A stretch of DNA of 64,000 bases from CAVSRC01 sp963782045 (GTDB lineage Bacteria > Pseudomonadota > Alphaproteobacteria > Rhizobiales > Kaistiaceae): contig CAWAIR010000037.1 of the NCBI GenBank assembly GCA_963782045.1, positions 992,001 to 1,056,000 on the forward strand. The letters are read 5' to 3'. Every line of letters begins with the position of its first letter. Position 1 is the first letter of the stretch. Positions 8,482-17,575 of the stretch are shown piece after piece. Below the pieces are notes generated by a model that ran no database searches, was not told the origin of the DNA, and saw nothing but the letters and a program-made list of their open reading frames with translations. Position numbers and translations under genes: made by a program.

Positions 8482-8509
8482 GGTCTTCCTTGCTGTTGCC
8501 GGTCACCCG

Positions 8510-10123
8510 TCAGCGGATGCGCGGCAAGGTCTCCCACTGGTGGAACGGCGGCGGCGACGACAGCATCCACTCGAGCGTGGTGGCGCCCTCGCCCCACGGA
8601 TTGTCGCCGGCCGGGCGCTTCTTGGCGAAGGCCTCCCACATGCAATAGAGGAAGATCACGACGCCGACGGCGGCGATGTAGGAGCCGATCGACGAGACGA
8701 AGTTCCACCCGGCGAAGGCATCCGGATAATCGGCATAGCGGCGCGGCATGCCGGCGAGGCCGAGGAAGTGCTGCGGGAAGAAGACCAGGTTGACGCCGAC
8801 GAACGTGACCCAGAAGTGCCAATTGGCGATCTTCTCGTTGTACATGTAGCCGCTCATCTTCGGGAACCAGTAGTACCAGCCGGCGAAGATGGTGAAGACG
8901 GCGCCCAGCGACAGCACGTAGTGGAAGTGGGCGACGACGAAGTAGGTATCCTGCAGCACGTAGTCGAGGCCGGCATTGGCCAGCATGACGCCGGTGACGC
9001 CGCCGACGGTGAACAGGAAGATGAAGCCGATCGCCCACAGCATCGGCGTGCGGAACTCGATCGAGCCGCCCCACATGGTGGCGATCCACGAGAACACCTT
9101 CACGCCGGTCGGCACCGCGATGACCATGGTGGCGGCGACGAAATAGGCCTGCAGGTCGAGCGACAGGCCGACGGTGTACATGTGGTGAGCCCACACCACG
9201 AAGCCGATGAAGCCGATGGCGACCATGGCGTAGGCCATGCCCATGTAGCCGAACACCGGCTTCTTGGAGAAGGTGGAGATGATCTGGCTGACCATGCCGA
9301 AGCCCGGCAGGATGAGGATGTAGACCTCGGGGTGGCCGAAGAACCAGAACAGGTGCTGGAAGAGCACCGGGTCGCCGCCCTGATCGGGCTTGAAGAAGGC
9401 GGTGCCGAAGTTGCGGTCGGTCAACAGCATGGTGATGGCGCCGGCCAGCACCGGCAGGGCGAGCAGCAGCAGGAAGGTCGTCACCAGGATCGACCACACG
9501 AACAGCGGCATCTTGTGCAGCGTCATGCCCGGCGCGCGCATGTTGAAGATGGTGGTGATGAAGTTGATGGCGCCGAGGATCGACGAGGCGCCGGCCAGAT
9601 GCAGCGACAGGATGGCGAAATCCATCGCCGGGCCGGGCTGGCCGGTGGTCGAAAGCGGCGGGTAGATCGTCCAGCCGCCGCCGACGCCATGGGCGCCGGG
9701 GGCGCTCGGCATGAACAGCGAGATGACCAGCAGCAGGAAGGCCGGCGGCAGCAGCCAGAACGAAATATTGTTCATGCGCGGGAAGGCCATGTCCGGCGCG
9801 CCGATCATGATCGGCACGAACCAGTTGCCGAAGCCGCCGATCATCGCCGGCATGACCATGAAGAAGATCATGATCAGGCCGTGCGCGGTGACGAAGACGT
9901 TGAACAGCTCCGGATCGCCGAAGATCTGGAGGCCCGGCTCCATCAGCTCCATGCGCATGGCGACCGACAGCGCGCCGCCGATGACGCCGGTGCAGATGGC
10001 GAAGATAAGGTACATCGTGCCGATGTCCTTATGATTGGTGGAATAGAGCCACCTGCGCCATCCCGTCGGGTGGGCGTGCGCGTGCGCTTCGCTGTGCGCC
10101 TGATACCCTGCGCTCGAGGCCAT
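8510..10123 (-). CDS. ctaD: cytochrome c oxidase subunit I (aa3 type)
   Basis: 537 residues with twelve membrane segments expected. It holds heme a and the heme a3-CuB centre where oxygen is reduced. The FGHPEVYILILPGFG stretch carries the CuB His and cross-linked Tyr region, AHHMYTVGL and HFHYVLSLG carry heme and CuB histidines. The sequence is full length for the mitochondrial-type enzyme and ends in QWETLPRIR. It starts 45 bp after ctaC ends and is followed by ctaB. The 552-residue rightward frame over the same DNA is a shadow rich in Asp, His and Arg. Confidence 0.98.
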   Translation of the reverse strand: MASSAGYQAHSEAHAHAHPTGWRRWLYSTNHKDIGTMYLIFAICTGVIGGALSVAMRMELMEPGLQIFGDPELFNVFVTAHGLIMIFFMVMPAMIGGFGNWFVPIMIGAPDMAFPRMNNISFWLLPPAFLLLVISLFMPSAPGAHGVGGGWTIYPPLSTTGQPGPAMDFAILSLHLAGASSILGAINFITTIFNMRAPGMTLHKMPLFVWSILVTTFLLLLALPVLAGAITMLLTDRNFGTAFFKPDQGGDPVLFQHLFWFFGHPEVYILILPGFGMVSQIISTFSKKPVFGYMGMAYAMVAIGFIGFVVWAHHMYTVGLSLDLQAYFVAATMVIAVPTGVKVFSWIATMWGGSIEFRTPMLWAIGFIFLFTVGGVTGVMLANAGLDYVLQDTYFVVAHFHYVLSLGAVFTIFAGWYYWFPKMSGYMYNEKIANWHFWVTFVGVNLVFFPQHFLGLAGMPRRYADYPDAFAGWNFVSSIGSYIAAVGVVIFLYCMWEAFAKKRPAGDNPWGEGATTLEWMLSSPPPFHQWETLPRIR

Positions 10124-10168
10124 ACCTGTCTCCTCTGATCGAGCCGCCCGATTGCTGCGGCGGGGGCC

Positions 10169-11059
10169 CTAGTTCTGCGCGGCCGCGAGTCGGGTCGCGT
10201 CCGCCTTCTGCACAGCCGCTGCAAGCTGCTTGTTGGCCGTGTCGAGATCGTTGACGGCGGTCTTCGCCCAGGCGTCGAACTTGTCCTTGCTCACCGCCTC
10301 GACCACGATCGGCATGAAGGCGTGATCGCGTCCGCAAAGCTCGGAGCACTGGCCGTAATAGACGCCCGGCTTGTCGACCCTGAACCAGGTCTCGTTGAGA
10401 CGGCCGGGAATGGCGTCGATCTTGATGCCGAACGACGGCACCGCAAACGAATGGATGACGTCGGCGCCGATCACCTGCATGCGGACGACCACGCCCACCG
10501 GCACGACCATCTTGTTGTCGACGGCGAGCAGCCGCGGCGTGCCCGTCGGGTTGCCGTTGGCGTCGCGCAGCAGAAGCGAATCGAACGAGACGTCGCCGTT
10601 GTCCGGATACTCGTACGACCAGTACCACTGGCTGCCCGTCGCCTTGATGGTCATCTCCTTCGACGGATCGAAGCCGGCGATGGCGCGGGCGGGATCGTGC
10701 TCGGCGAAGAGCAGCGCGAAGGAGGGCACCGCGATGCCGACCAGGATGAGGATCGGCACCACCGTCCAGATCACCTCGATCAGCGTGTTGTGCGAGGTCT
10801 TGGAGGGGACCGGGTTGGCCTTGGCGTTGAAGCGCACGATCACATAGATGAGCAGCCCCAGCACGAGGAGCACGATCAAGGTCACGACGATCAGCAGGCC
10901 GTTGTTGAAACGGTGGATCATCTCCATGATCGGGGTCGCCGCCGGTTGCAGGTTCATCTCCCAGGGCGAGGGATTGGCCCAGGCCGACCCACCAAGAGCC
11001 GTCAGCCCGCCACCGGCCAGCGCCAGAGCCAGCGTTGCCCGCTTCAGTGCCGTTCTCAC
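10169..11059 (-). CDS. ctaC: cytochrome c oxidase subunit II
   Basis: 296 residues from a GTG at 11059, chosen because GGAAGGAGCG lies seven bases upstream and because it gives a clean signal peptide (ATLALALAGGGLTALGGSAWA). Two membrane segments follow, then a periplasmic cupredoxin domain. The CuA site is intact: His in ADVIHSFAVP, and YGQCSELCGRDHAFM with both Cys, the bridging Glu, His and Met. An aromatic patch WYWSYEYPD carries electrons from cytochrome c. There is no fused heme c domain. It is the first gene of the leftward oxidase operon. Confidence 0.97.
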   Translation of the reverse strand: MRTALKRATLALALAGGGLTALGGSAWANPSPWEMNLQPAATPIMEMIHRFNNGLLIVVTLIVLLVLGLLIYVIVRFNAKANPVPSKTSHNTLIEVIWTVVPILILVGIAVPSFALLFAEHDPARAIAGFDPSKEMTIKATGSQWYWSYEYPDNGDVSFDSLLLRDANGNPTGTPRLLAVDNKMVVPVGVVVRMQVIGADVIHSFAVPSFGIKIDAIPGRLNETWFRVDKPGVYYGQCSELCGRDHAFMPIVVEAVSKDKFDAWAKTAVNDLDTANKQLAAAVQKADATRLAAAQN

Positions 11060-11446
11060 CGATTCGCTCCTTCCCAAAACCGAGCTTCCCCACTCGGCCC
11101 CTGTCTTCGCGGCCCCCGGTCGCCGCAATCCCCGGCGGCCCCCTGCCGCCGGTAAAGAACAACCACCCTGCCCGGCGACACGCCGGCCCGGCACGGTGGT
11201 TGGAACTATGCTAAAGAAAAACCATAAGCCGGACGTTCCCGCAACGGCCTAAAACGCGACCGTCCATGCGGCAAATTGTGCCTGTCGCCTTCGATTTGCC
11301 GCGTTCGCAGGGCCGCATGGCGGTGGGGACGGCGGCCGGCGGCGATTTCCTCCCGCCGGCGTTTATTGCAAGATCGGCTTGGTCCGCTGGCGATTCGGCG
11401 GTTTTTCGCTTGCCTGTGCGCTGCCAGGCTGTTTATCGACGGCAGG

Positions 11447-12165
11447 ATGTACGAAGACGAAGATTACGACGTCGAGCCGCGAAGAGCCCGCTCGTCCCCA
11501 TTCTGGCCATTGTCGCCGGGGTCCTCGCCGTTGCCGTGGGCGTCGTGGTGATTCTGTTCGCCATGGGGTTTTTCGGCCGCGAGCCTTCGACGGCAGCCAG
11601 TTCGGCACCGCCGGCGGCCGATACGGCCAGCACCAGCGCTGCTTCCACACCGCAGGCGCTCTCGCCCGATACCCAACCGGCGGCCGAGACCGACGTGCCT
11701 AAGGCGCAGGTTTCGATGGCGCCGCCCAGCCAGGCCGAGCCGCCGATTCGCTCCACCCATGGCGATTGGCAGGTGCGCTGCGACACGCCGCCGGGCGCCA
11801 AGAGCGAGCAATGCGTGCTGATGCAGTTCGTCACCGCCGAGGACCGCGAGAATGTCGGCCTGACGGTGATCGTGCTGAAGACCGCCGACAAGAAGTCGCG
11901 GATCATGCGCGTGCTGGCGCCGCTCGGCGTGCTGCTCCCCTCCGGCCTCGGGCTCAAGATCGACAACGCCGACCTCGGACGGGCGGGCTTCGTGCGCTGC
12001 CTGCCCAACGGCTGCGTCGCCGAGGTGATTCTGGAGGACAAGCTGCTCAACCAGCTCGAGACCGGCAAGACGGCGACCTTCATCATCTTCCAGACGCCGG
12101 AAGAGGGCATCGGCATCCCGATCTCGCTCAACGGCTTCGGCGACGGCTTCAACGCGCTGCCTTAG
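11447..12165 (+). CDS. invasion-associated locus B (IalB) family protein, probable N-terminal frameshift
   Basis: The C-terminal 140 residues are an IalB domain: THGDWQVRCDTPPGAKSEQC at the start and three further Cys that could pair. One membrane anchor (VPILAIVAGVLAVAVGVVVILFAMGFF) and an Ala/Ser/Pro-rich linker come before it. IalB-like proteins are exported and of uncertain role in this order. The natural start looks like the ATG at 11447 (MYEDEDYDVEPRR), but this frame runs out and the anchor continues in the next frame. One base missing near 11480 would join them into MYEDEDYDVEPRRSPLVPIL. The uninterrupted reading from 11266 has an unconvincing Arg-rich N-terminus. Confidence 0.7.
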
Positions 12166-12176
12166 CCAGCGGGGCC

Positions 12177-12270
12177 GTCCTCGTCCTTCGAGGGCCGCTT
12201 CGCGGCCGCCTCAGGATGAGGACCGAGAAGGGTCAGCCTCTTCCTGAGGAGCGAGCCTCGAAGGATGAGG
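12177..12270. repeat. palindromic CCTCATCC-type intergenic repeat
   Basis: Two hairpin-like halves face each other between the IalB-like gene and tldD. The left half holds GTCCTTCGAGG, a GGCCGCTTCGCGGCC core and CCTCAGGATGAGG. The right half holds CCTGAGGAGCGAGCCTCG and AAGGATGAGG. Blocks of this kind, built from CCTCATCCTTCGAGG and CCTGAGGATGAGG, are scattered between genes in many Hyphomicrobiales genomes; that family placement is from general knowledge. The palindromes could end transcription or shield mRNA ends, but nothing in the sequence proves it. No further copy is seen in this window. Confidence 0.6.
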
Positions 12271-12359
12271 CCACCGCCGCGGGCCGGCGATTTGCGGGCG
12301 GCCGGCCGGCGCCCTATCTACAGGGCCAGCCTCCCGCCCCCTTTTCACCAGGATCAATC

Positions 12360-13784
12360 ATGTCCGACCAGCCGCACAGCATCCTCGACCGCGCCGGTCT
12401 CGACCGCGATGCCGCCGAGAAGGCCGTCGCCGAGGCGCTCGACGGCGCCCACGACGGCGAGCTCTACCTGGAATTCGCGCAAGCGGAGAGCCTGCTCTAC
12501 GACAATGGGCGGCTGAAGGCGGCCAGCTTCGACACCAGCCAGGGCTTCGGCCTGCGCGCTGTCGCCGGCGAGGCCCAGGGCTTCGCCCATTCCGGCGAGA
12601 TTTCCGAGCCCGCCATCCGCCGTGCCGGCCAGGCGGTGCAGGCGGTCAAGGCCGGCCACAAGGGCACCTATGCCGAGGCGCCGCGGGGCACCAACCGCGC
12701 GCTCTATGGCGATGAGAGCCCGCTCGGCAGCCCGACCTTCGCCGAGAAGGTGAAGCTGCTCGAGGAGATCGACGCCTATGCCCGCGACAAGGACCCGCGC
12801 GTGCGCCAGGTGACCGCCTCGCTCGCCGGCTCCTATCAGGAGGTCGAGATCCTGCGCGCCGACGGCCGCTTCGTCCGCGACGTGCGGCCGATGGTGCGGG
12901 TCAATGTCTCGGTGGTCGTCGGGGATGGCGACAAGCAGGAATCGGGCTCGCACGGCATGGGCGGGCGCGAGGGCTTCGGCGCCTTCATCGCCACCGACAA
13001 GTGGCAGTTCGCCGTGGACGAGGCGCTGCGCCAGGCGCTGGTCAACCTCTCCGCGGTTCCGGCGCCGGCCGGCACCTTCGACGTCGTGCTCGGCCCCGGC
13101 TGGCCGGGCATCCTGTTGCACGAGGCGATCGGCCATGGCCTCGAAGGCGATTTCAACCGCAAGGGCGAGAGCGCCTTCGCCGGGCTGATGGGCCAGCGCG
13201 TCGCTTCGCCCGGAGTCACCGTCGTCGACGACGGCACCATCCTCAACCGGCGCGGCTCGCTCACCGTCGACGACGAAGGCACGCCGACCCAATCGACCAC
13301 GCTGATCGAGGACGGCATCCTGGTCGGCTACATGCAGGACCGGCAGAATGCCCGCCTGATGGGCATGCAGCCGACCGGCAACGGCCGCCGCCAGTCCTAT
13401 GCGCATGTTCCCATGCCGCGCATGACCAACACCATCATGCGCGCCGGCAAGGACGACCCCAAGGAGATCCTCGCCTCGGTCAAGGACGGCATCTACGCCG
13501 TCTCGTTCGGCGGCGGGCAGGTGGACATCACCTCCGGCAAGTTCGTCTTTTCCTGCACCGAGGCCTACCGCATCCAGAACGGCGTGATCGGGCCTGCGAT
13601 CAGGGGCGCCATGCTAATCGGCAACGGGCCGGACGCGCTGACGCGGGTGAGGATGATCGGCAACGACATGCAACTCGACCCCGGCGTCGGCACCTGCGGC
13701 AAGAACGGCCAGGGCGTGCCGGTGGGCGTCGGTCAGCCGACGCTGAGGATCGACCAGATCACGGTCGGCGGCACGGCGACGTAG
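12360..13784 (+). CDS. tldD: metalloprotease TldD
   Basis: 474 residues, the usual length. TldD is the zinc-protease subunit that works as a heterodimer with TldE/PmbA on unfolded peptides, for example antitoxins or modified peptide precursors. The active-site HEAIGHGLEGD (HExxxH) lies near residue 252, after the ILLHEAIGH strand, and a conserved Cys-containing segment SCTEAYRIQNG near 400 supplies another zinc ligand. The ATG at 12360 has AGGA six bases upstream. The partner pmbA is 40 kb away at 52324-53667. The left flank is a palindromic repeat. Confidence 0.95.
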   Translation: MSDQPHSILDRAGLDRDAAEKAVAEALDGAHDGELYLEFAQAESLLYDNGRLKAASFDTSQGFGLRAVAGEAQGFAHSGEISEPAIRRAGQAVQAVKAGHKGTYAEAPRGTNRALYGDESPLGSPTFAEKVKLLEEIDAYARDKDPRVRQVTASLAGSYQEVEILRADGRFVRDVRPMVRVNVSVVVGDGDKQESGSHGMGGREGFGAFIATDKWQFAVDEALRQALVNLSAVPAPAGTFDVVLGPGWPGILLHEAIGHGLEGDFNRKGESAFAGLMGQRVASPGVTVVDDGTILNRRGSLTVDDEGTPTQSTTLIEDGILVGYMQDRQNARLMGMQPTGNGRRQSYAHVPMPRMTNTIMRAGKDDPKEILASVKDGIYAVSFGGGQVDITSGKFVFSCTEAYRIQNGVIGPAIRGAMLIGNGPDALTRVRMIGNDMQLDPGVGTCGKNGQGVPVGVGQPTLRIDQITVGGTAT

Positions 13785-13798
13785 GGGCGATCAGGCCA

Positions 13799-14095
13799 CT
13801 ATCTGCGCGCTTTTCGCCAGCCCGCGGCGCGAGCCTCGGCTTCCGTACAGAACCAGCGCTCGCCGTTTTGCGGGCTGATGACCGTCGCGTCGTAATATTC
13901 CTGGCCGGGCACGTGATAGATGCGCTCGCCCGTGGTCTGGCTAATGTTGCCCTTGATCGAGCAGGCGACGTGCCCGTCGGAAGTCAGAAGTTTCTGGGTG
14001 CCGGATAGAACCGCCTGGGGATGGCCGATCGCCAACGGGCCGAGAGCCCCGATGCCGGCGGCGATCGCAATCTGAGCGGGAAGGGGTATGCCCAT
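13799..14095 (-). CDS. small exported protein with GERIYHVPG (sunset-type) domain
   Basis: 98 residues. A hydrophobic N-terminus (IAIAAGIGALGPLAI) suggests a signal peptide or anchor. The rest carries IKGNISxxTGERIYHVPGQEYYD and ends ERWFCTEAEARAAGWRKARR. This compact pattern (KGNIS, IYHxPG, WFC, EAxxAGWR) recurs at the ends of nucleases and cell-surface proteins and is named the sunset domain in some annotation sets; I recall the name but cannot verify it here. Molecular function is not known. It stands alone, convergent to tldD with 14 bp between stops and divergent from the antiporter gene. Confidence 0.75.
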   Translation of the reverse strand: MGIPLPAQIAIAAGIGALGPLAIGHPQAVLSGTQKLLTSDGHVACSIKGNISQTTGERIYHVPGQEYYDATVISPQNGERWFCTEAEARAAGWRKARR

Positions 14096-14280
14096 CTTCG
14101 GTTCCTCGCTGCCAGGTAAAGGCAGGGGTGCCGCAACTACAAGTTACAGTCGCCCCCACGGTAAATCGATGGTTTCCGGTGGCGTGCGGCGCGGCATGAG
14201 CAGTGCATGGCAACGGTGCCCCCGGTCGTCCATCGGGGCGACGCCACGATAATGTCCGGTGTCTGTGCGAGAGGGCGGCG

Positions 14281-16125
14281 ATGGCAGTGGACACCTCAGG
14301 CTCCGAACTGGTGAGTGCGGTCGCGCTGCTCGGCGCGGCCGTCGTTTCCGTGCCGATCTTCAAGCGCATCGGGCTGGGTTCGATCGTCGGCTACCTCATC
14401 GCCGGCATCGCCATCGGCCCGTTCGGGCTGAAGCTCTTCCGCGAGCCGGATCAGATTCTGGGCGTCGCCGAGTTCGGCGTGGTCCTCCTGCTTTTCATCA
14501 TCGGCCTGGAGCTGAAGCCGTCGCGGCTGTGGGCGCTGAGGGCCGACATCTTCGGTCTCGGCGCCGCGCAGGTGGTCGTCTGCGGGACGCTCCTGACCGG
14601 CGCCGGCTGGCTCGCCGGGCTCAGCCCAGCAGTCGCCTTCGTGGCGGCCGCGGGCCTGGCGCTCTCCTCGACGGCGATCGTGTTGCAGATCCTCGAAGAG
14701 CGCGGCGAAGCGACCGAGACCTACGGGCAGAAGACCTTCGCCATCCTGTTGTTGCAGGACCTCGCCATCGTCCCGCTGCTGGCGGCGCTGGCGGTGATTG
14801 CGCCCTATCACGTCGATGGCGGGCCCTCGCGGCTTGCCCAGATCGCCATCGGCGTTGGCGCCATCGCCGGGCTGGTCGCCGTCGGCCGCTACCTGCTCAA
14901 TCCGCTGTTCCGGGTGCTCGCCGCCGCGCAGGCGCGCGAGATCATGGCGGCGGCGGCGCTGCTGGTCGTGCTCGGCGCGGCGCTCGCCATGCAGGCGAGC
15001 GGCCTGTCGATGGCGATGGGCGCCTTCATCGCCGGCGTGCTGCTCTCGGAATCGAGCTTTCGCCACCAGCTCGAAGCCGACATCGAGCCGTTCCGCGGCC
15101 TGCTGCTCGGCCTCTTCTTCCTCGCCGTCGGCATGTCCATCGACCTTGCGCTGATCGCGCGGAACTGGCCGCTGGTGGTGGCGGCGGTGGTCGTCTTCAT
15201 GGCGATCAAGATCGCCGGCATCTACGCCGTCGCCCGCGTCTTCCGCAACGGCCACGCCGACTCGCTCCGCCTCGCCCTCATGCTGGCGCAAGGCGGCGAG
15301 TTCGCCTTCGTGCTCTTCACCACCGCGCAGGGTCTCGGCCTCATCGACGCCGGCACCTCGGCGCTGCTCACCGCCGCGGTGATCGTGTCGATGGCGCTCA
15401 CCCCGCTGGCGCCGATCCTGCTTCATGCCCTGTTGCCGCCGAAGCCGGATTCGCTCGACGGCATCGCACTCCCCGACGGGCTCACCGGCAGCGCGCTGGT
15501 CATCGGCTTCGGCCGCTTCGGCCAGATCGTCGCCCAGGCGCTGCTGGCGCGCGGCATCGACGCGACGATCATCGATTCCGACACCGACATGATCCGCGTC
15601 GCCGGCAATTTCGGCTTCCAGATCTACTACGGCGACGGCACCCGCCTCGACGTGCTGCGCGCCGCCGGCGCCGGCACCGCCAAGATCGTCGCTATCTGCA
15701 TCGACAAGCGGGGCGACGCCGACCGCATCGTGGAGATGCTGAAGACCGAGTTTCCCCTCGCCAGCGTGCTGGTGCGCTCCTACGACCGCGGCCACACGCT
15801 CGACCTCATCGCCGCCGGCGTCGACTACCAGATCCGCGAGACCTTCGAGTCGGCGATGGCCTTCGGCGAGGCGGCGCTGCTGGCGCTGGGCGTGCCCGCC
15901 GACGAGGCGGCCGAGGTTATCGACGGCGTGCGCAAGCGCGACGCGGCGCGGCTGGAGCTGCAGATGGTCGACGGCCTTCAGGCCGGCCGCGACCTGATGA
16001 GGCACAACGTGCCCACCCCGACGCCGCTCATCCCGCCCAAGCGCAAGGGCCGGCCGCTCAGCGAGGAAACCGCGGTGGTTGCCGCCGGCGTCGACGAAGG
16101 CCCGGCGGCGGAGGCCGACAACTAG
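14281..16125 (+). CDS. CPA2-family cation:proton antiporter (KefB/KefC-like)
   Basis: 614 residues. The N-terminal 390 residues form about twelve membrane segments of the Na+/H+ exchanger fold, with the family signatures GYLIAGIAIGPFGL and LALSSTAIVLQIL. A cytoplasmic TrkA-N (RCK) domain follows, with the dinucleotide-binding GFGRFGQIVAQALLARG near residue 410. It most likely exchanges K+ or Na+ for protons; glutathione gating as in KefC cannot be judged. The start ATG at 14281 is preferred to the GTG/ATG options upstream because hydrophobic sequence begins right after it. The stop TAG is supplied by the left end of the repeat element that follows. Confidence 0.9.
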   Translation: MAVDTSGSELVSAVALLGAAVVSVPIFKRIGLGSIVGYLIAGIAIGPFGLKLFREPDQILGVAEFGVVLLLFIIGLELKPSRLWALRADIFGLGAAQVVVCGTLLTGAGWLAGLSPAVAFVAAAGLALSSTAIVLQILEERGEATETYGQKTFAILLLQDLAIVPLLAALAVIAPYHVDGGPSRLAQIAIGVGAIAGLVAVGRYLLNPLFRVLAAAQAREIMAAAALLVVLGAALAMQASGLSMAMGAFIAGVLLSESSFRHQLEADIEPFRGLLLGLFFLAVGMSIDLALIARNWPLVVAAVVVFMAIKIAGIYAVARVFRNGHADSLRLALMLAQGGEFAFVLFTTAQGLGLIDAGTSALLTAAVIVSMALTPLAPILLHALLPPKPDSLDGIALPDGLTGSALVIGFGRFGQIVAQALLARGIDATIIDSDTDMIRVAGNFGFQIYYGDGTRLDVLRAAGAGTAKIVAICIDKRGDADRIVEMLKTEFPLASVLVRSYDRGHTLDLIAAGVDYQIRETFESAMAFGEAALLALGVPADEAAEVIDGVRKRDAARLELQMVDGLQAGRDLMRHNVPTPTPLIPPKRKGRPLSEETAVVAAGVDEGPAAEADN

Positions 16126-16395
16126 AGCGTTTCTTGATCAGATAGAATCGTTCCGACGGAGCGATTTTGCGACAGGATCAAGCCGACGGGCGACGGGCGT
16201 ACCCGGGGTACGGCCGAGACCGGCGGCGACGATAGTGGCGCAAAAGCGCCCGTCCCTTCGGGTTTCCGACCGGCGGGCGCCCAACGCCGATCCCGGCTCC
16301 ACCGATGCCCGGCATCGCCCTTCGCCGGTCTCGACGCCGGATCGCCTCCCCGGGCGAGAAACGGAACTGCTTCTAGCTGACCAAGAAGCGCTCTA
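16123..16395. mobile_element. MITE-like inverted-repeat element, copy B
   Basis: 273 bp including bounding TA dinucleotides. The terminal inverted repeats are TAGAGCGTTTCTTGATCAGA on the left and the reverse complement of TCTAGCTGACCAAGAAGCGC plus TCTA on the right. Read on the opposite strand, its first 145 bp match copy A at 2356-2526 almost base for base. It then holds about 100 bp that copy A lacks, before both end alike. Copy A is therefore an internally deleted form, or copy B an enlarged one. No coding frame is plausible inside. The left TAG is the stop codon of the antiporter gene, just as copy A ends rnhA. Confidence 0.75.
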
Positions 16396-16424
16396 ACGAT
16401 ATCGCGCGAACGTGCCGAGGTGCG

Positions 16425-16940
16425 ATGCAGACTGCCGACGAGGCCCATCGACTGATCGAGACGCATCTCGGGCAGAGCCCGCGGGCCAACCACTCGCGGA
16501 TGGCCGGCCGCATCATGCGGGGACTGGCCGGCCTCTTTGCCGCCGATGCCGATCTCTGGGAGGTGGTCGGCCTGTGCCACGACCTGGACTATCTCGACGT
16601 CGACGGCGACTGGATCCGGCACGGCCCAACTACCGCACGCTGGCTGGCGGGGCGGCTGCCCGCCGACGCCTTGCAGGCGATCGCGGCCCACGACCATCGG
16701 GCTGGCGTGGCCGCCGACACGGCGATCGCCGACGGGCTCAGGCTGGCCGACGCGATCACCGTCATGGCCGAACGGATCGGCGGCGGGCGGGTGCGCGCCG
16801 CCCTCGCCGACGACAACATGACCGGGTTGCGCGACCTGCTCGCGCCACGAACGTTCCTGGTCGACACCGTCGCGACCATCGCGGCGCGGCGCGGGATCGT
16901 GTTCGGCGATCTCGCGGCGGTCGTCCCGGCCTACGGATAG
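16425..16940 (+). CDS. HD-domain phosphohydrolase-like protein
   Basis: 171 residues. The metal-binding histidines and Asp of an HD domain are visible: HSRMAGRIM near residue 23, the HD pair in LCHDLDYLD near residue 52, HGPTTARWL, and AAHDHRAG near residue 88. Such proteins hydrolyse phosphoester or nucleotide bonds; the substrate is unknown. The ATG at 16425 has CGAGG four bases upstream. It lies just beyond repeat copy B, and its last 10 bp overlap the end of the convergent pdxH gene. Whether the repeat affects its expression is unknown. Confidence 0.85.
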   Translation: MQTADEAHRLIETHLGQSPRANHSRMAGRIMRGLAGLFAADADLWEVVGLCHDLDYLDVDGDWIRHGPTTARWLAGRLPADALQAIAAHDHRAGVAADTAIADGLRLADAITVMAERIGGGRVRAALADDNMTGLRDLLAPRTFLVDTVATIAARRGIVFGDLAAVVPAYG

Positions 16941-17527
16941 AGCCGCGCGGTCTGCCAGCCCTTGTCGGTCTTGCGGTACTGGACGCGGTTGTGCAGGCGG
17001 AAGGGCATGTCCTTCCAGAACTCCCACTCCACCGGCGTCAGGCGATAGCCCGACCAGTAGGGCGGGCGCGGCACCTCGCCGATCGGGTACCTGGCGGCGT
17101 AGACGGCGACCGCCTTCTCCAGCGCGAAGCGCAATTCGAGCCGCCGCGACTGCTGGCTCGCCCAGGCGCCGAGCCGGCTGGTGCGCGCCCGGCTGGCGAA
17201 ATAGGCGTCCGCCTCGGCGTCGCTGACTACCGAAATCGTGCCGCGCACGCGCACCTGCCGCTTGAGGCTCTTCCAGTGGAAGAGCAGCGCGGCCTTGGGG
17301 TTGGCGGCGAGTTCGCGCCCCTTGGCGCTTTCGACGTTCGTGTAGAAGACGAAGCCCGAGGCATCATGCGCCTTGAGCAGCACCATGCGCACATTGGGCA
17401 GCCCGTCGCTGTCCACCGTGGCCAGGGCGAGCGCGTTCGGATCGTTGGGCTCGGAGGCTTCCGCCTCATGAAGCCATTCGGCGAAAAGCGAATTTGGATC
17501 CGCTGTTGCTGTGAAGTCACTGTTCAT
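16931..17527 (-). CDS. pdxH: pyridoxamine 5'-phosphate oxidase
   Basis: 198 residues, typical length. The FMN enzyme oxidises pyridoxine or pyridoxamine phosphate to pyridoxal phosphate, the last step of vitamin B6 synthesis and salvage. Diagnostic stretches are PNVRMVLLKAHDASGFVFYTN (FMN and substrate contact), ALLFHWKSLKRQVRVRG, the SRxSxxGAWASxQS pattern as SRLGAWASQQSR, and the C-terminal FWKDMPFRLHNRVQY with WQTARLYP. The ATG at 17527 is the natural start; the much longer open frame to 18169 overlaps the divergent lipoprotein gene. It faces away from that lipoprotein gene across 48 bp. Confidence 0.97.
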   Translation of the reverse strand: MNSDFTATADPNSLFAEWLHEAEASEPNDPNALALATVDSDGLPNVRMVLLKAHDASGFVFYTNVESAKGRELAANPKAALLFHWKSLKRQVRVRGTISVVSDAEADAYFASRARTSRLGAWASQQSRRLELRFALEKAVAVYAARYPIGEVPRPPYWSGYRLTPVEWEFWKDMPFRLHNRVQYRKTDKGWQTARLYP

Positions 17528-17575
17528 TAACGAAATTTCCCGATGCTTGGCGCCTAGTGCCAATGGAGTGACCGC

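Noticed and set aside
8480..10138. 552-codon rightward open frame antisense to ctaD
   Set aside because: It is a GC-rich shadow of ctaD with His/Asp/Arg-heavy composition and no family features.
14259..16145. 628-codon open frame over the antiporter gene
   Set aside because: Almost pure Arg/Ala/Gly sequence in the +1 phase of a clear membrane transporter; a high-GC artefact.
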